Positions 1 to 9,573 are shown, numbered from the stretch's first letter. The stretch: 64,000 nt of DNA from Maridesulfovibrio sp. (GCF_963676065.1 NZ_OY780933.1:1926001-1990000); one strand, 5' to 3'. Numbers and translations: made by a program. The notes: generated by a model from the sequence alone, not told the origin.

Positions 1-684
1 CAGGTTGCTGTTCAAGAACCACAGGGGCACACTTCGTCTACCCGCAATATGATGTCGGGAAACTTTTTCCAGCAGGACCATGAGGAATCTCGGTATATCA
101 CTGGGCTCATGACCTCTTATGCTGTCGAGAATGAATTCCAGACTCGTATGCAAAACGTCGTTGATTTTTATAAAGGAGCAGCAGCTGCGACTGATAGTTA
201 TGCTGAAAAGGTTGCTGCGGGTATGAAGGCGGAGAAAGCCGTTGAGGATGAGGCTGAGGCCTACACCGGTGAAAAAGTCGGCGAAAAGATGGAGCAGGAC
301 CGCAAGGAAGAAGAAAAAGAGCAGGAAGCAAAAGTCGAGGAAAAGATCGAAGAAAAGCTGATGCCGGATATGGCCAAGCAAATTGTTGATGCCGATCCCA
401 GTCCCGACGAGCTGAGCGAAGAAATATCGGATAAAGCCGAAGAAATTGTTGAAACTGAGAGCGAGAAGATCTTAAAGGGTAACGAAGCGGGGGAAGGTCA
501 GACAGTCTCAGGAAATGTTCAGGCTGCTGAGCAGGTAGGTACAGTTACCGCTGCCAGTGCGGCCCCGCCGGACAGAGATAAGAGTGTTGAGCTTACCGGC
601 GAATCTACCCAGACCGTAAAAGGTAGCAGTAGTTCTGCCAATACGGTGCCGCCACCGGGAACTTACGTAGATGAAGTTGTTTAA
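1..684 (+). CDS. Glu/Lys-rich hypothetical protein, 5'-truncated by window edge (tandem paralogue 1)
   Basis: The frame is open from base 1, and the residues before the first ATG at 49 match the interior of the next gene, so the true start lies upstream of the window. The visible part has a conserved N-terminal block, a long charged Glu/Lys/Ala stretch (about residues 75-150) likely to be helical or coiled-coil, a Ser/Thr/Ala-rich linker and the tail PPPGTYVDEVV. No signal peptide or known domain is recognised. It is followed by a strong terminator and by a paralogue with the same tail, so this is a tandem duplication. Function unknown; the sigma-28-like promoter of the sister gene suggests a link to late flagellar expression. 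Confidence 0.8.
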   Translation, partial: QVAVQEPQGHTSSTRNMMSGNFFQQDHEESRYITGLMTSYAVENEFQTRMQNVVDFYKGAAAATDSYAEKVAAGMKAEKAVEDEAEAYTGEKVGEKMEQDRKEEEKEQEAKVEEKIEEKLMPDMAKQIVDADPSPDELSEEISDKAEEIVETESEKILKGNEAGEGQTVSGNVQAAEQVGTVTAASAAPPDRDKSVELTGESTQTVKGSSSSANTVPPPGTYVDEVV

Positions 685-706
685 AATTAAAGTTTGTTAA
701 ATAAAA

Positions 707-740
707 GCTCCCTCCTGCAAAAGCAGGAGGGAGTTTTTTT
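707..740 (+). terminator. Rho-independent terminator of paralogue 1
   Basis: The stem CTCCCTCCTGC pairs with GCAGGAGGGAG around an AAAA loop and is followed by seven T residues. An almost identical terminator follows the second paralogue. Confidence 0.9.
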
Positions 741-848
741 CTTATATGACGAATTAATTTTTTTACCCGGGTAATTTCAAATATAAATATTTGGAATTCT
801 AAACCTTGAATTTGAACTGGACCCCGGAAAAATATTTTAGTTTACCCC

Positions 849-875
849 TAAAGAAATATTAATTTATGCCGAAAA
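849..875 (+). promoter_or_regulatory. Candidate sigma-28 (FliA) promoter for the 933-1712 gene
   Basis: TAAAGAAA at 849-856, 11 bases, then GCCGAAAA at 868-875. The spacing is exactly that of the flagellar sigma-28 consensus TAAAGTTT-N11-GCCGATAA, with TAAAG and GCCGA intact. It lies 58 bp before the ATG, in sense orientation. Confidence 0.6.
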
Positions 876-932
876 TAACAATGACGCGCGATTTTGTGTC
901 TAAATATTATATGTAATAGGTAGAGGGCAGCT

Positions 933-1712
933 ATGAGAATAGGTGAATCTTCGGGCTTTAATCTCAATGTTTTCAATATGAAGAAAACCGATGAGGAAGA
1001 TAAGGAAGAGGTTGGTTCAACTAATCCACAGGTAGCTGTTCAAGAACCACAGGGGCACACTTCTTCTATCCGCGATATGATGTCGGGAAATTTTTTCCAG
1101 CATGACCGCAAGCAATCTCGGTACATCATTGGGATGATGACCTCTTTCAAAGTCGAGAATGAATTCAAAAACCGGATACAAAGTGTCGTCGATTTTTATC
1201 AAGCTTGTGCTGCTGCGGCTGATAACGAAGGTGAAAAGGTTGCTGCGCTTATGAAGGGGGTAGAAGCCGTTGAGGACGAGGCTGAGGCTTATGCCCGCGA
1301 AAAGGTTTCTGAAAGGATAGATCATGATCAAGAGGAAGAGGAAAAAGAGCAGGAAGAAAAAGCTGAGAAAAAGATCGAAGAAAAGCTGATGCCGGATAGT
1401 GCCAAGAAGATTCTTGATGCCGATCCCAGCCCTGACGAGCTGAGCGAGGAAATCGAGGAGAAGGTTGAAGATATAATTGAGACTGAAGGCGAGAAGATCT
1501 TAAAGGGTAACGATGCTGATGAAGATCAGACTGTCTCAGGAAATGTTCAGGCTGCTGAGCAGGTTAGTACAGTTACCGCAGCCAGTGCCGCCCCGCAGGA
1601 CAAGGATAAGAACGTTGAGCTTACCGGAGAATCTACCCAGCCTGTAAAAGGTAGCAGTAGTGCTGCCAATACGATGCCGCCACCGGGAACTTACGTAGAT
1701 GAAGTTGTTTAA
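933..1712 (+). CDS. Glu/Lys-rich hypothetical protein (tandem paralogue 2)
   Basis: A 259-aa protein, closely similar to the truncated gene before it. Residues 1-45 are polar; a block containing MMSGNFFQ and a Glu/Arg-rich region follow, then a long Glu/Lys/Ala segment (about 115-190) with coiled-coil character, then a Ser/Thr/Ala-rich linker and the tail PPPGTYVDEVV. There is no signal peptide or membrane segment. AGAGGGCAG lies just before the ATG as a ribosome-binding site. The gene stands alone between the sigma-28-like promoter at 849 and a terminator at 1736. No function is recognised; the promoter suggests co-expression with late flagellar or chemotaxis genes, which is inference. Confidence 0.8.
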   Translation: MRIGESSGFNLNVFNMKKTDEEDKEEVGSTNPQVAVQEPQGHTSSIRDMMSGNFFQHDRKQSRYIIGMMTSFKVENEFKNRIQSVVDFYQACAAAADNEGEKVAALMKGVEAVEDEAEAYAREKVSERIDHDQEEEEKEQEEKAEKKIEEKLMPDSAKKILDADPSPDELSEEIEEKVEDIIETEGEKILKGNDADEDQTVSGNVQAAEQVSTVTAASAAPQDKDKNVELTGESTQPVKGSSSAANTMPPPGTYVDEVV

Positions 1713-1735
1713 GAATTTAAGTCTGTTAAATGAAA

Positions 1736-1769
1736 GCTCCCTCCTGCAAAAGCAGGAGGGAGCTTTTTT
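1736..1769 (+). terminator. Rho-independent terminator of paralogue 2
   Basis: GCTCCCTCCTGC and its complement enclose an AAAA loop and are followed by six T residues. It was duplicated together with the gene. Confidence 0.9.
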
Positions 1770-1880
1770 CTTATGTGACGAATTATCTTTTTAGCCGGAT
1801 AAGTCCAAATATAACTATCGGTAATTTTGGACCTTTTTCAATAGGATTTTATCCTGCGGAAAGCAGGCAGGGCTTAATAA

Positions 1881-3701
1881 TCAAATCTCGGCAGCTTCCC
1901 GTAGCTCCTTAACGGATAAAGCATATGCGCGGAAAACATTTTCCCTGTTAAGTATACCGATAATCCTGTTGGGGTCATCCTCGCTGACTACCGGAATCTG
2001 TCCGTAGTCGGTGTCTACGAATTTGAGCAGGGCAGTGTATAGATCGTCGTCAGCCTTAAGGGTCGCCGGTTTAGTGGCGAGATCCTTGGCCAGAATGAGG
2101 TCGAAAAGATCAGGATTGAAGAGATGGTTGCGGACATTCTGAATAGTCAGGATTCCTGTGATCACCCCGTCTTCATTTTTAACCGGGAAGTACAACTCGT
2201 TTGTATTGGCGATAATGTCGGTCAGCGCCTTGAGCGTGGTGCCTTCTTCAAGGGTTGTCACGCGTCCCGGTTTGTAATGCGTTTCCACTTGCAAGCCTTC
2301 AAGAATATTGATGGTCTTATCCTCGATGTGAGCAGGTGAATCGAATTTGCTTTCCACCTGATGCTCATAGAGCGAGAAATTCCTGCCGAGTACGATGCAC
2401 AGAGCGGAGGCGAGCATCAGCGGAGCCAGTAAACCGTAGCCTTGAGTAAGTTCGCAGACCATGATCAGCGGTCCGATGGGAGCTTTTGCCACACCGGCGA
2501 AGAAAGCTGCCATACCCACCAGCACGTAACCGCCGGGCTGAGTGACGATGTCCGGATAATATTTTCCGGCAATCTGGCCAACGATGCCGCCGGACATACC
2601 GCCGACGAAAAGGGCGGGTGCAAACATACCGCCGGACATGCCGGAACCGATAGTCATGGAGGTGGCGAGAGTCTTGCCGATGACGATGGCAATCATCATC
2701 ATTAGCGGAATTTCACCCATGATGGCCATTTCCAGCCAGCCGTATCCACCGGTTAGCACCTGAGGAAAGAACATTCCCATGATGCCCATCATCAAGCCGC
2801 CGAGGCCTGTTGCCCACATGAGGCCGACTCGGTCTTTAATCTGGTAGAAAACTGAATATTTGATGAACCTGAAGGTGCGGATATACATCCATCCTGCAAG
2901 CGTACATGCAAAGGCCAGTGCCACATAAAAGATCAGTTCCCGGGGATCGTGGAAAACAAAGCGCGGAATACCGAAAATAGGTTCTGTGCCGTAGAAAAGA
3001 GTGAATAGGGAATAGGAGACCACCGAGGATATGACAGAAGGCAGAATGGCTTCGGATTCAAAGTCTTCGCGGTAGATAACCTCGATAGCGGTGAGAGCCC
3101 CGCCAAGCGGAGCACGAAAGATTGCACCCAGTCCGCCTGCGGCACCGGAGAGGAGCAGAATACGGCGTTCCTTGGGGGACAGTTTCAGCTTCTGGGCCAT
3201 CCATGAGCCAAGCCCGGCTCCCATCTGTGTGATAGGTCCTTCCCGTCCGGCACTACCTCCGGCGGCAATGGTAAAAATAGAGCTGATCCCTTTAATAATC
3301 GGGATAATGGGACGCATAAGTCCGCCACCCTGATGAAAGCATCTGATAGTGGCATCGGTTCCATCTGTTCCGCCGGAAACTGTTTCGGGTATATATTTAT
3401 TGACCAGCCAGCCGGTAACCAGACCGACAATGGTCAGACCGATGGGAATTACCCATGCGCGCAGATGTTCACCTGCCGGGCCGTGGAAAAGTTCTTCCCC
3501 TTCAGGGGCAGGCAGGGAGAGGCCTGCCAGTTGATTTATGAACAGGTGTTTGCCCAGTTCCACCGCGCCGAAAAAAAGTACGGAAGTTATGCCGGAAAGG
3601 ATGCCGATAACTATACCGAGTACCAACCAGCGAAAATGGTTTATGTTACGGTATGAGCGGACAAGATCTTTCCACATGTTCCAATTGAGTAAAGGACTCA
3701 T
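1881..3701 (-). CDS. ClC-family chloride channel/transporter with C-terminal CBS domains
   Basis: A 606-aa inner-membrane protein with a ClC core (about residues 20-440, many hydrophobic helices) and a cytoplasmic pair of CBS domains (about 465-590). Visible motifs are SAGREGP with the gating glutamate at residue 154, the FRAPL helix region, and GGMFAPALF, which matches the GxFxP ion-pathway motif. The position equivalent to the internal proton glutamate of E. coli ClcA (E203) appears to be Val208, next to Glu207, so the protein may be a channel or a differently coupled exchanger. The start ATG overlaps the ribF stop by four bases (ATGA), indicating translational coupling. Family assignment is firm; transport mode is not. 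Confidence 0.93.
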   Translation of the reverse strand: MSPLLNWNMWKDLVRSYRNINHFRWLVLGIVIGILSGITSVLFFGAVELGKHLFINQLAGLSLPAPEGEELFHGPAGEHLRAWVIPIGLTIVGLVTGWLVNKYIPETVSGGTDGTDATIRCFHQGGGLMRPIIPIIKGISSIFTIAAGGSAGREGPITQMGAGLGSWMAQKLKLSPKERRILLLSGAAGGLGAIFRAPLGGALTAIEVIYREDFESEAILPSVISSVVSYSLFTLFYGTEPIFGIPRFVFHDPRELIFYVALAFACTLAGWMYIRTFRFIKYSVFYQIKDRVGLMWATGLGGLMMGIMGMFFPQVLTGGYGWLEMAIMGEIPLMMMIAIVIGKTLATSMTIGSGMSGGMFAPALFVGGMSGGIVGQIAGKYYPDIVTQPGGYVLVGMAAFFAGVAKAPIGPLIMVCELTQGYGLLAPLMLASALCIVLGRNFSLYEHQVESKFDSPAHIEDKTINILEGLQVETHYKPGRVTTLEEGTTLKALTDIIANTNELYFPVKNEDGVITGILTIQNVRNHLFNPDLFDLILAKDLATKPATLKADDDLYTALLKFVDTDYGQIPVVSEDDPNRIIGILNRENVFRAYALSVKELREAAEI

Positions 3702-4678
3702 TTTTCATCTCCTGATTCTATCAAATGCAGGCCAGGGCGAACCTGTGACTCAGGGTATGAAAGGATTTCCCGGGCGAGGTTGATGTCGATGGCGATGCGT
3801 TCTTTGAGTTCGTCCAGTCCGTTGAATTTTTTTTCGGACCGGATGCGCTGTATGAAGTGGACGCGAATATCCTTACCGTAGATGTCTTCGGTAAAATCCA
3901 GAATGTGTGCTTCCACTGAAAGGGCTTCGTTGCCGAAGGTGGGATTTTTGCCGATGTTGGCGACACCGGGAAGGACTTTGCCGTCCACTTCCACCCGTAT
4001 GGCGTAAACACCTTTTTTGGGGAAAAGTTCGTCTTCAAGCTTAATATTGGCGGTGGGGAACCCGAGCAGTCTGCCGCCCCTGTTCATGCCATGCACCACT
4101 TCACCGCGGACCTGATAAAAGCGTCCCAGTAAGGGCCGGACATCCCAGACATTACCTTCACTGACCAAATCACGAATGCGTGATGAGCTGACTACCGCGT
4201 CATTGATGATAACCGGGTCAAGCCTCTCAACTCCGTAATCATATTTTCGGCCCAGCTCGAGGAGGGTTTCGTAATTGCCGCTGCGTCCTTTGCCCAGTGC
4301 GTAATCGTAGCCCACGACCATTTCTTTCATTGCAAGGCCGTCCACTAGATATTTGCGGATAAATTCTTCAGGTGAAAGAGCCGCCATTTCTCTGGTGAAA
4401 TTTAAGGTGAGGAGGATATCCGGCTCGTGCAGGGCAATAAGTTCCAGCTTTTGTGAGGTAAGGGTGATGAAAGGCGGGGTCTTGCTGTTAACCAGAACCC
4501 TCATCGGGTGCGGGTCGAAGGTTACCACTACACTGGAAAGACCGTTGGCCCTACTCTTTCGGCAGGTGCTTCTGATCAGTTTTTGGTGTCCTTTGTGGAC
4601 ACCGTCAAAGTTTCCAATTGTAACACATGCGCCTTGTTCCGGCGGTACTATTTCATTTATTGATTTTGCGATGATCAT
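3698..4678 (-). CDS. ribF: Bifunctional riboflavin kinase / FAD synthetase
   Basis: A 326-aa cytoplasmic enzyme converting riboflavin to FMN and then FAD. The N-terminal nucleotidyltransferase half shows IGNFDGVHKGHQ (about residues 21-32) and SSSRIRDLV; the C-terminal flavokinase half shows GRLLGFPTAN and GVYAIRV. Length is slightly above the usual 300-315. It is the promoter-proximal gene of a two-gene unit with the ClC gene, whose ATG overlaps its TGA. No FMN riboswitch was seen in the 160 bases upstream. Confidence 0.96.
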   Translation of the reverse strand: MIIAKSINEIVPPEQGACVTIGNFDGVHKGHQKLIRSTCRKSRANGLSSVVVTFDPHPMRVLVNSKTPPFITLTSQKLELIALHEPDILLTLNFTREMAALSPEEFIRKYLVDGLAMKEMVVGYDYALGKGRSGNYETLLELGRKYDYGVERLDPVIINDAVVSSSRIRDLVSEGNVWDVRPLLGRFYQVRGEVVHGMNRGGRLLGFPTANIKLEDELFPKKGVYAIRVEVDGKVLPGVANIGKNPTFGNEALSVEAHILDFTEDIYGKDIRVHFIQRIRSEKKFNGLDELKERIAIDINLAREILSYPESQVRPGLHLIESGDEK

Positions 4679-4838
4679 GTTCGCTTCACTTTTTAATGAC
4701 GTAAGATTGTAGAAACGAAAACCAGTACATCAAAAAGCTATATCATTCAAGAGACGCAGGTTGGGACATCAATAGTGGTCTATAGTGATAAAGTACCATA
4801 AACAAGGGAGTTAAGCGCGTAAGACGAACTGGTGCTGA

Positions 4839-6314
4839 TTAATCTGACTTTTTTTTATCACTCTCATCTCCCTGATCTTCAGGGGGCTTTGGATTAATTA
4901 TGTCTTCCAGCTTTTTCAGCTCATCGCGCTGCTTTTGGGTTTTGGCCAGTCCTTCAGCTTTGCGCAAATGAAATTTGGCCTGTTTCATATCGTGCCCGTA
5001 CAATGCTGCATAAGCCAATTGGGTATGTGCTTGAAAATAGTGACCTGACTCTCCCAGCATACGTCCAAGATGGTAATGGATTTCCTGATCATGGGGGACC
5101 ATTTCGGCAACGCGGCGCATGGTCAATATTGCCTGTTTGTAATTTTTCCTGACCCCCTCGGTGCGGGCAAGGAAGAACAGGGTCATGGCATCGGTCGGGT
5201 TGCGTATGTAAGCTTCCCGCAGCAGGGGAGAAGCCTTGTCCATATCGCCGACATTGAAATAGAAGCGCCCTTCCTCCCTTAAAATAAGAGTATCTTCGGG
5301 ACAAAGTTCGTGAGCTTTTTTGAATTCCTGTTCCGCTTTATTCTTTTGCTTTATTCGGGAGTAGATAATAGCCAGTCCAAGATGATCGAGACAGTTTCGC
5401 TTACTTTCGGGGATTGATTTGTAATAAGCCAAAGCCACGTCTGTTGAAGTCAGCCGGGCACGGATCAGGGTCTGTACTTTGAAGAAATCAGCATCGTCAT
5501 CCCTGCGCTTGAAAATTTCTGGAGGCATGCGGGTGAATCTATCTTCCAGATAGCCGATACGGGCATCAATGCCGGGGTGAGTTGACAGGTAGGTGGGAAT
5601 GTTTGTGCTGCTCATGTGCCATTGGCGCTGCTTCATTAATTTGAACCCGTCGACCATGCGTTTAGGATTGTAACCCGCTTCAATAAGGTAGTTCATTCCC
5701 AGATGGTCGGCTTCCCGTTCGTTTTCCTGAGTGTAGGTCAGATAAGCACTCTGAGCTCCGCCCATGGAACCCATAGCAATTGCCTGCCCCAGATTCCCCA
5801 TATTCCCCCCGCCTCCGGCTATTCCTACCATCATTCCGGCCAATGTGCCGAGCATGCTGGCAAGGTTTACCAGCTTCATTTTTTCCATGCGCCGGGCAGC
5901 ATGACGCAGGGTCACGTGGGCAAGCTCATGGCCTATTACCGCTGCAAGCTCGCTTTCGTGTTTCATGTTCAGGATCAGTCCGGTGTAAACGTAAACATAT
6001 CCACCGGGGATAGCGAAGGCATTCATTGAGTTATTTTGAATCACCGTGGTTGTTATTGGAAATGGCTGGGGGGGGATATGTTCAGCCACTCTGGCAACCA
6101 GCTTTTTAACATAGTCATCTATCTGGGGATCAAGAATTACAGGCAGTTTGTTGTGGACCATCTTATTAAATTCTTTACCGAGTTTGATCTCATCCTTAAC
6201 TGTGAATTCCCCGAAAAGAGAGTTGGCCATAGCCTGCGGAGTCATCCAGAAACTGAAAAAAAAGATCAGAATCAGCACGATAGTCTGGCGAAATAATTTG
6301 TTTCTGAAGTTCAT
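4839..6314 (-). CDS. bepA: Periplasmic M48 metalloprotease with TPR domain (BepA/YfgC-like)
   Basis: A 491-aa secreted zinc protease, close to the length of E. coli BepA, which helps quality control of outer-membrane assembly. The first 30 residues are a signal peptide ending near PQAMA. The catalytic zinc motif is HELAH within VIGHELAHVTLRHAAR, and the third ligand lies in EREADHLG. The second half (about 270-470) is made of TPR helices and ends in a charged Asp/Lys tail. It is transcribed alone, between rho and ribF. The BepA assignment rests on the M48 plus TPR architecture; other M48 TPR proteases are possible. Confidence 0.9.
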   Translation of the reverse strand: MNFRNKLFRQTIVLILIFFFSFWMTPQAMANSLFGEFTVKDEIKLGKEFNKMVHNKLPVILDPQIDDYVKKLVARVAEHIPPQPFPITTTVIQNNSMNAFAIPGGYVYVYTGLILNMKHESELAAVIGHELAHVTLRHAARRMEKMKLVNLASMLGTLAGMMVGIAGGGGNMGNLGQAIAMGSMGGAQSAYLTYTQENEREADHLGMNYLIEAGYNPKRMVDGFKLMKQRQWHMSSTNIPTYLSTHPGIDARIGYLEDRFTRMPPEIFKRRDDDADFFKVQTLIRARLTSTDVALAYYKSIPESKRNCLDHLGLAIIYSRIKQKNKAEQEFKKAHELCPEDTLILREEGRFYFNVGDMDKASPLLREAYIRNPTDAMTLFFLARTEGVRKNYKQAILTMRRVAEMVPHDQEIHYHLGRMLGESGHYFQAHTQLAYAALYGHDMKQAKFHLRKAEGLAKTQKQRDELKKLEDIINPKPPEDQGDESDKKKSD

Positions 6315-6413
6315 AATAAAATTTATTGGATTTGTGAAAATTGTCGATAATTCGAATTTAATTAAAGAGTAAGTTTTGAGAAGGCCATTGTAAAGAAGGT
6401 AAACAAAAAGAAA

Positions 6414-6436
6414 CCCCGAAAGGTTAATTTTCGGGG
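6414..6436 (-). terminator. Distal hairpin terminator downstream of rho
   Basis: CCCCGAAA and TTTCGGGG pair around GGTTAAT. On the minus strand the hairpin is followed by TTTCTTTTTGTTT. Confidence 0.75.
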
Positions 6437-6480
6437 CGTTGAATTGATGTCTTATTTTAATAAGCTAAGCTCAAAAAGAA

Positions 6481-6525
6481 AAGGCTGAAACTAGCTTGCA
6501 TGAAATACAAGTAGTTACAGCCTTT
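6481..6525 (-). terminator. Proximal hairpin terminator downstream of rho
   Basis: AAGGCTGAAACTAGCTTG pairs with CAAGTAGTTACAGCCTT with one mismatch around a short loop; on the minus strand TTCTTTTTGA follows. It lies 58 bases after the rho stop. Confidence 0.75.
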
Positions 6526-6582
6526 TGTTATTAACTTACATCCGGCATTGAATCTTTCAGCTACCGGTTTTGATTGAGAATT

Positions 6583-7857
6583 TTACTTGCCCATCATATC
6601 GAAGAATTCTTCGTTGGTCTTGGTGCCCTTCATTTTGTCGAGCAGGAATTCCATGGAATCAATAGAGTTCATGGGAGCAAGCAGTTTCCGCAGTATCCAG
6701 ACCTTGTTAAGAACGCCATCTTCAAGAAGGAGTTCCTCTTTGCGTGTACCGGAGCGGTTTATGTCAATTGCCGGGAACACACGTTTTTCCGCAAGCTTGC
6801 GGTCAAGGTAGAGATCCATGTTACCGGTGCCTTTGAATTCTTCAAAGATAACTTCATCCATGCGGGAACCGGTATCGATAAGAGCGGTAGCAATGATGGT
6901 CAGGCTGCCGCCTTCTTCGATGTTACGGGCTGCTCCGAAAAATCTTTTGGGGCGCTGCATGGCATTGGCATCCAGACCACCGGAAAGAACTCTGCCGGAG
7001 GAAGGGGTGACAGCATTGTAAGCACGACCAAGACGGGTGATGGAATCAAGCAGGATGACTACGTCGCGTTTACGCTCGACAAGTCGTTTGGCTTTTTCAA
7101 GTACCATCTCAGTAACCTGCACATGGCGCTGCGGAGGTTCATCGAAGGTAGAGCTGACCACTTCCGCCTTAACTGTGCGGGCCATGTCCGTAACTTCTTC
7201 CGGGCGTTCATCGATGAGTAGAACAATGAGATCAACGTCTGGATGATTGGCGTTGATTGAGTTGGCTATGTTCTGCAACATCATTGTCTTACCGGTACGG
7301 GGCGGTGCAACGAGCAGGGCACGCTGTCCACGTCCGATGGGTGAGAGAATGTCGATTACCCTGGAACTGAAATTTTTGGGACCGTTCTCAATTTTGAAGC
7401 GGTTATCAGGATATATCGGGGTCAGGTTGTCAAAAAGAACCAGATTTCTGGAATGTTCCGGAGATTCAAGACCGATTTCATTGACCCTGAGTAATGCGAA
7501 GTAGCGTTCGCCTTCTTTAGGAGGTCTAATTTGTCCGGAGACGATATCACCTTTACGCAGTCCGAATCTTCTGATCTGGGAAGGCGAAACGTAGATGTCA
7601 TCCGGTCCGGGCATATAACTGTATGTTGGAGAACGCAGGAAGCCGAATCCATCGGGAAGAACTTCCAAAACTCCCTCGCCGTAAATCTGTCCGTTCTGCG
7701 CCGCACATCCCTGAAGTAAGGCGAAGATCAGTTCCTGCTTACGCATTCCACTGGGGTTTTCGACTTTGAATTTTGCTGCCAGATCCATAAGGTCTGACAT
7801 ATTTTTCTGTTTCAGTTCAGTCAGGTTCAGGTTTTGTATTTTTTTATCTTGGCCCAT
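6583..7857 (-). CDS. rho: Transcription termination factor Rho
   Basis: A 424-aa hexameric RNA helicase that ends transcription. The N-terminal helical domain begins [18 protein letters not shown]; the RNA-binding cold-shock fold has [17 protein letters not shown] and [16 protein letters not shown]; the ATPase domain has Walker [10 protein letters not shown], Walker [13 protein letters not shown], the Q-loop region ITRLGRAYN and the R-loop segment [15 protein letters not shown]. Length is typical. It is the most distal gene of a minus-strand block after carD, separated by about 330 bases, so it may have its own promoter. Confidence 0.98.
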   Translation of the reverse strand: MGQDKKIQNLNLTELKQKNMSDLMDLAAKFKVENPSGMRKQELIFALLQGCAAQNGQIYGEGVLEVLPDGFGFLRSPTYSYMPGPDDIYVSPSQIRRFGLRKGDIVSGQIRPPKEGERYFALLRVNEIGLESPEHSRNLVLFDNLTPIYPDNRFKIENGPKNFSSRVIDILSPIGRGQRALLVAPPRTGKTMMLQNIANSINANHPDVDLIVLLIDERPEEVTDMARTVKAEVVSSTFDEPPQRHVQVTEMVLEKAKRLVERKRDVVILLDSITRLGRAYNAVTPSSGRVLSGGLDANAMQRPKRFFGAARNIEEGGSLTIIATALIDTGSRMDEVIFEEFKGTGNMDLYLDRKLAEKRVFPAIDINRSGTRKEELLLEDGVLNKVWILRKLLAPMNSIDSMEFLLDKMKGTKTNEEFFDMMGK

Positions 7858-8191
7858 ACTGTATAACCGGAGTTAAAAGTTAAAAAATATTACTAAGTTA
7901 ATGTAAGGCAGCAGCAATGCATAGTCTTTGTGCTTATGCAAATGCACTAAGGCCTTCGCTCTAACTTTTTGATGAAATTATGTAGGATTGTCCTGAAGAG
8001 GGGCTGTTTTATCTGTTTGAATACAACGACAGTTTAATCTTCGTTGATTCTTTTTACACCCTGATTGCAGTTGTTTATCAATGAAATGCACTCCAAAAAA
8101 TCCATAAGGAATGAAAAGCAATTCTGCAACGTGCAACTAGTAGGGCATTAACTGAAAGAATCGTTTATGACAAGTCGTTTGATCAGGATTT
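7858..8191. other. Intergenic region between carD and rho, no gene seen
   Basis: 334 bases without a convincing frame on either strand. It presumably contains the rho promoter and 5' leader, but no clear minus-10/minus-35 pair, attenuator or RNA gene was recognised. Confidence 0.5.
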
Positions 8192-8707
8192 TCAGGATTC
8201 CTCTTCCTGTTTTTCCATGACGTCACTGAAAAGTGCGTTGATCTCTTCCTTGATTTCTTCCTGATCAAGATCAAGGGCAAAAGAAAGCTCCATGGAAACC
8301 AAACCCATAGCTTGTTCCAGAAGTCTACGTTCACCGAAAGACAGCTCTTTGTCGCGTCCTATGAGAAAGAGTTCCTTTAAGACATAAGCGACATCCTCAA
8401 GGTCTCCGCTTTTGAGCTTTTCGGAATATTCGCGATAGCGTCTGTTCCAGTTCTGACCAGTATAACCGGTAAAGTCAGATCTATCTTTAAGGCAGTCGAA
8501 TATGTGTAACCCTGCCTCTTTGTCGCAGACAGCGCGCAGGCCTACGTTGTGTGCGTTCATGACCGGAACCATGAGCGTAACATTGTTGCTTAAAATGCGT
8601 ACAATATAAAACTCAGCGGTAGCTCCGCCGATTTCCTGACTCTCAATACGTTCTACTTTGCCCACTCCCTGTGAAGGGTAGACAACCAGCTGTTCTAGCT
8701 CAAACAC
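8192..8707 (-). CDS. carD: CarD-family transcriptional regulator
   Basis: A 171-aa RNA-polymerase-binding regulator. The N-terminal RID (Tudor-like) domain starts FELEQLVVYPSQGVGKVERIE and extends to about residue 60; the rest is the helical C-terminal domain with RRYREYSEKLKSGDLEDVAYVLKEL, as in CarD/CdnL proteins. The start is GTG at 8707 because AAGGAG sits 6 bases upstream; no ATG is in frame nearby. It lies between pth and rho on the same strand. In the family such proteins stabilise open promoter complexes, often at stable RNA and growth genes. Confidence 0.94.
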   Translation of the reverse strand: MFELEQLVVYPSQGVGKVERIESQEIGGATAEFYIVRILSNNVTLMVPVMNAHNVGLRAVCDKEAGLHIFDCLKDRSDFTGYTGQNWNRRYREYSEKLKSGDLEDVAYVLKELFLIGRDKELSFGERRLLEQAMGLVSMELSFALDLDQEEIKEEINALFSDVMEKQEEES

Positions 8708-8926
8708 TCATGGCTCCTTGGACTTACAAAAGAAATACTTTGGAAAGTTATATGCTGTTCTGCGGGGTTGTTCCCGGTTTTGGCGGCGCTATTTCGTAGA
8801 ATTCAGGATTAGCTGAAAAATAGGTTTGCGAAAACTTCCCATTTCTTTGTCCCTCTGGTTTTGTTTACATTTACAGCAGAGGGAATTGCTGCGAAAATTT
8901 ACTATAACCGAATTGTAAAGAATCGT

Positions 8927-9544
8927 CTACAGTTCGGTTTCAATAACATCGGGGACAAAGCTGTTCATAAACTGTGTGGCCGGTCCCTGACCTCTCCTGA
9001 AATTCAGGTTCAGCCCTTTGATTGCCGCTGCGGACATTTCTCCGGCGATTTCAAGTTCGGCAGGATTGAATTCTTCCAGCACATAATCTTTTACCTGCGC
9101 TGAAAATTCGGGGCGGCCAATGCCAATCCTGATTCTGAAAAAATTAGGTGACTCCATTTTTCCCTGGATGGATTCAAGACCGCGGTGACCGTTGTTGCCG
9201 CCACCTTTTTTAAACTTCATTCTTCCGCAGGGGAGGTCCAGCTCGTCGTGGATGACGTATACATCAGTTACAGGAATGGAAAATTTACCGCAGATAGCTG
9301 CAACGGCCTTTCCGCTTAAGTTCATGTACGTAAGCGGTTTGGTCACTAAAACATTGGTTCCGGCCAAACTGATGCTGAATAGCTCAAAGTCACCGGAAAT
9401 ATCCATTTTCTTATAGCGCATGCTTTTGCGGGAAGCAGCTATCTCTGCCAAAGCATCAACAGTCATAAACCCGATGTTGTGCCGGGTCTTTGCATATTCA
9501 GGCCCAGGATTGCCCAATCCTGCTATAAGTGCTTTGTATTCCAT
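8927..9544 (-). CDS. pth: Peptidyl-tRNA hydrolase
   Basis: A 205-aa enzyme that cleaves peptidyl-tRNA released from stalled ribosomes. The N-terminus LIAGLGNPGPEYAKTRHNIGF carries the substrate-binding Asn and the catalytic His; VTKPLTYMNLSGKAV, VIHDELDLPCGR and GGGNNGHRGL are the other family motifs. Length is normal. It follows rplY after a short gap that contains a hairpin, an arrangement often seen in Desulfovibrio and other bacteria. Confidence 0.97.
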   Translation of the reverse strand: MEYKALIAGLGNPGPEYAKTRHNIGFMTVDALAEIAASRKSMRYKKMDISGDFELFSISLAGTNVLVTKPLTYMNLSGKAVAAICGKFSIPVTDVYVIHDELDLPCGRMKFKKGGGNNGHRGLESIQGKMESPNFFRIRIGIGRPEFSAQVKDYVLEEFNPAELEIAGEMSAAAIKGLNLNFRRGQGPATQFMNSFVPDVIETEL

Positions 9545-9573
9545 TGCTAATTTACCTGTTTAAAAACGGCAAA

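Noticed and set aside
1730..1912. 60-aa plus-strand frame after the second paralogue
   Set aside because: It spans the terminator hairpin and overlaps the ClC C-terminus on the other strand.
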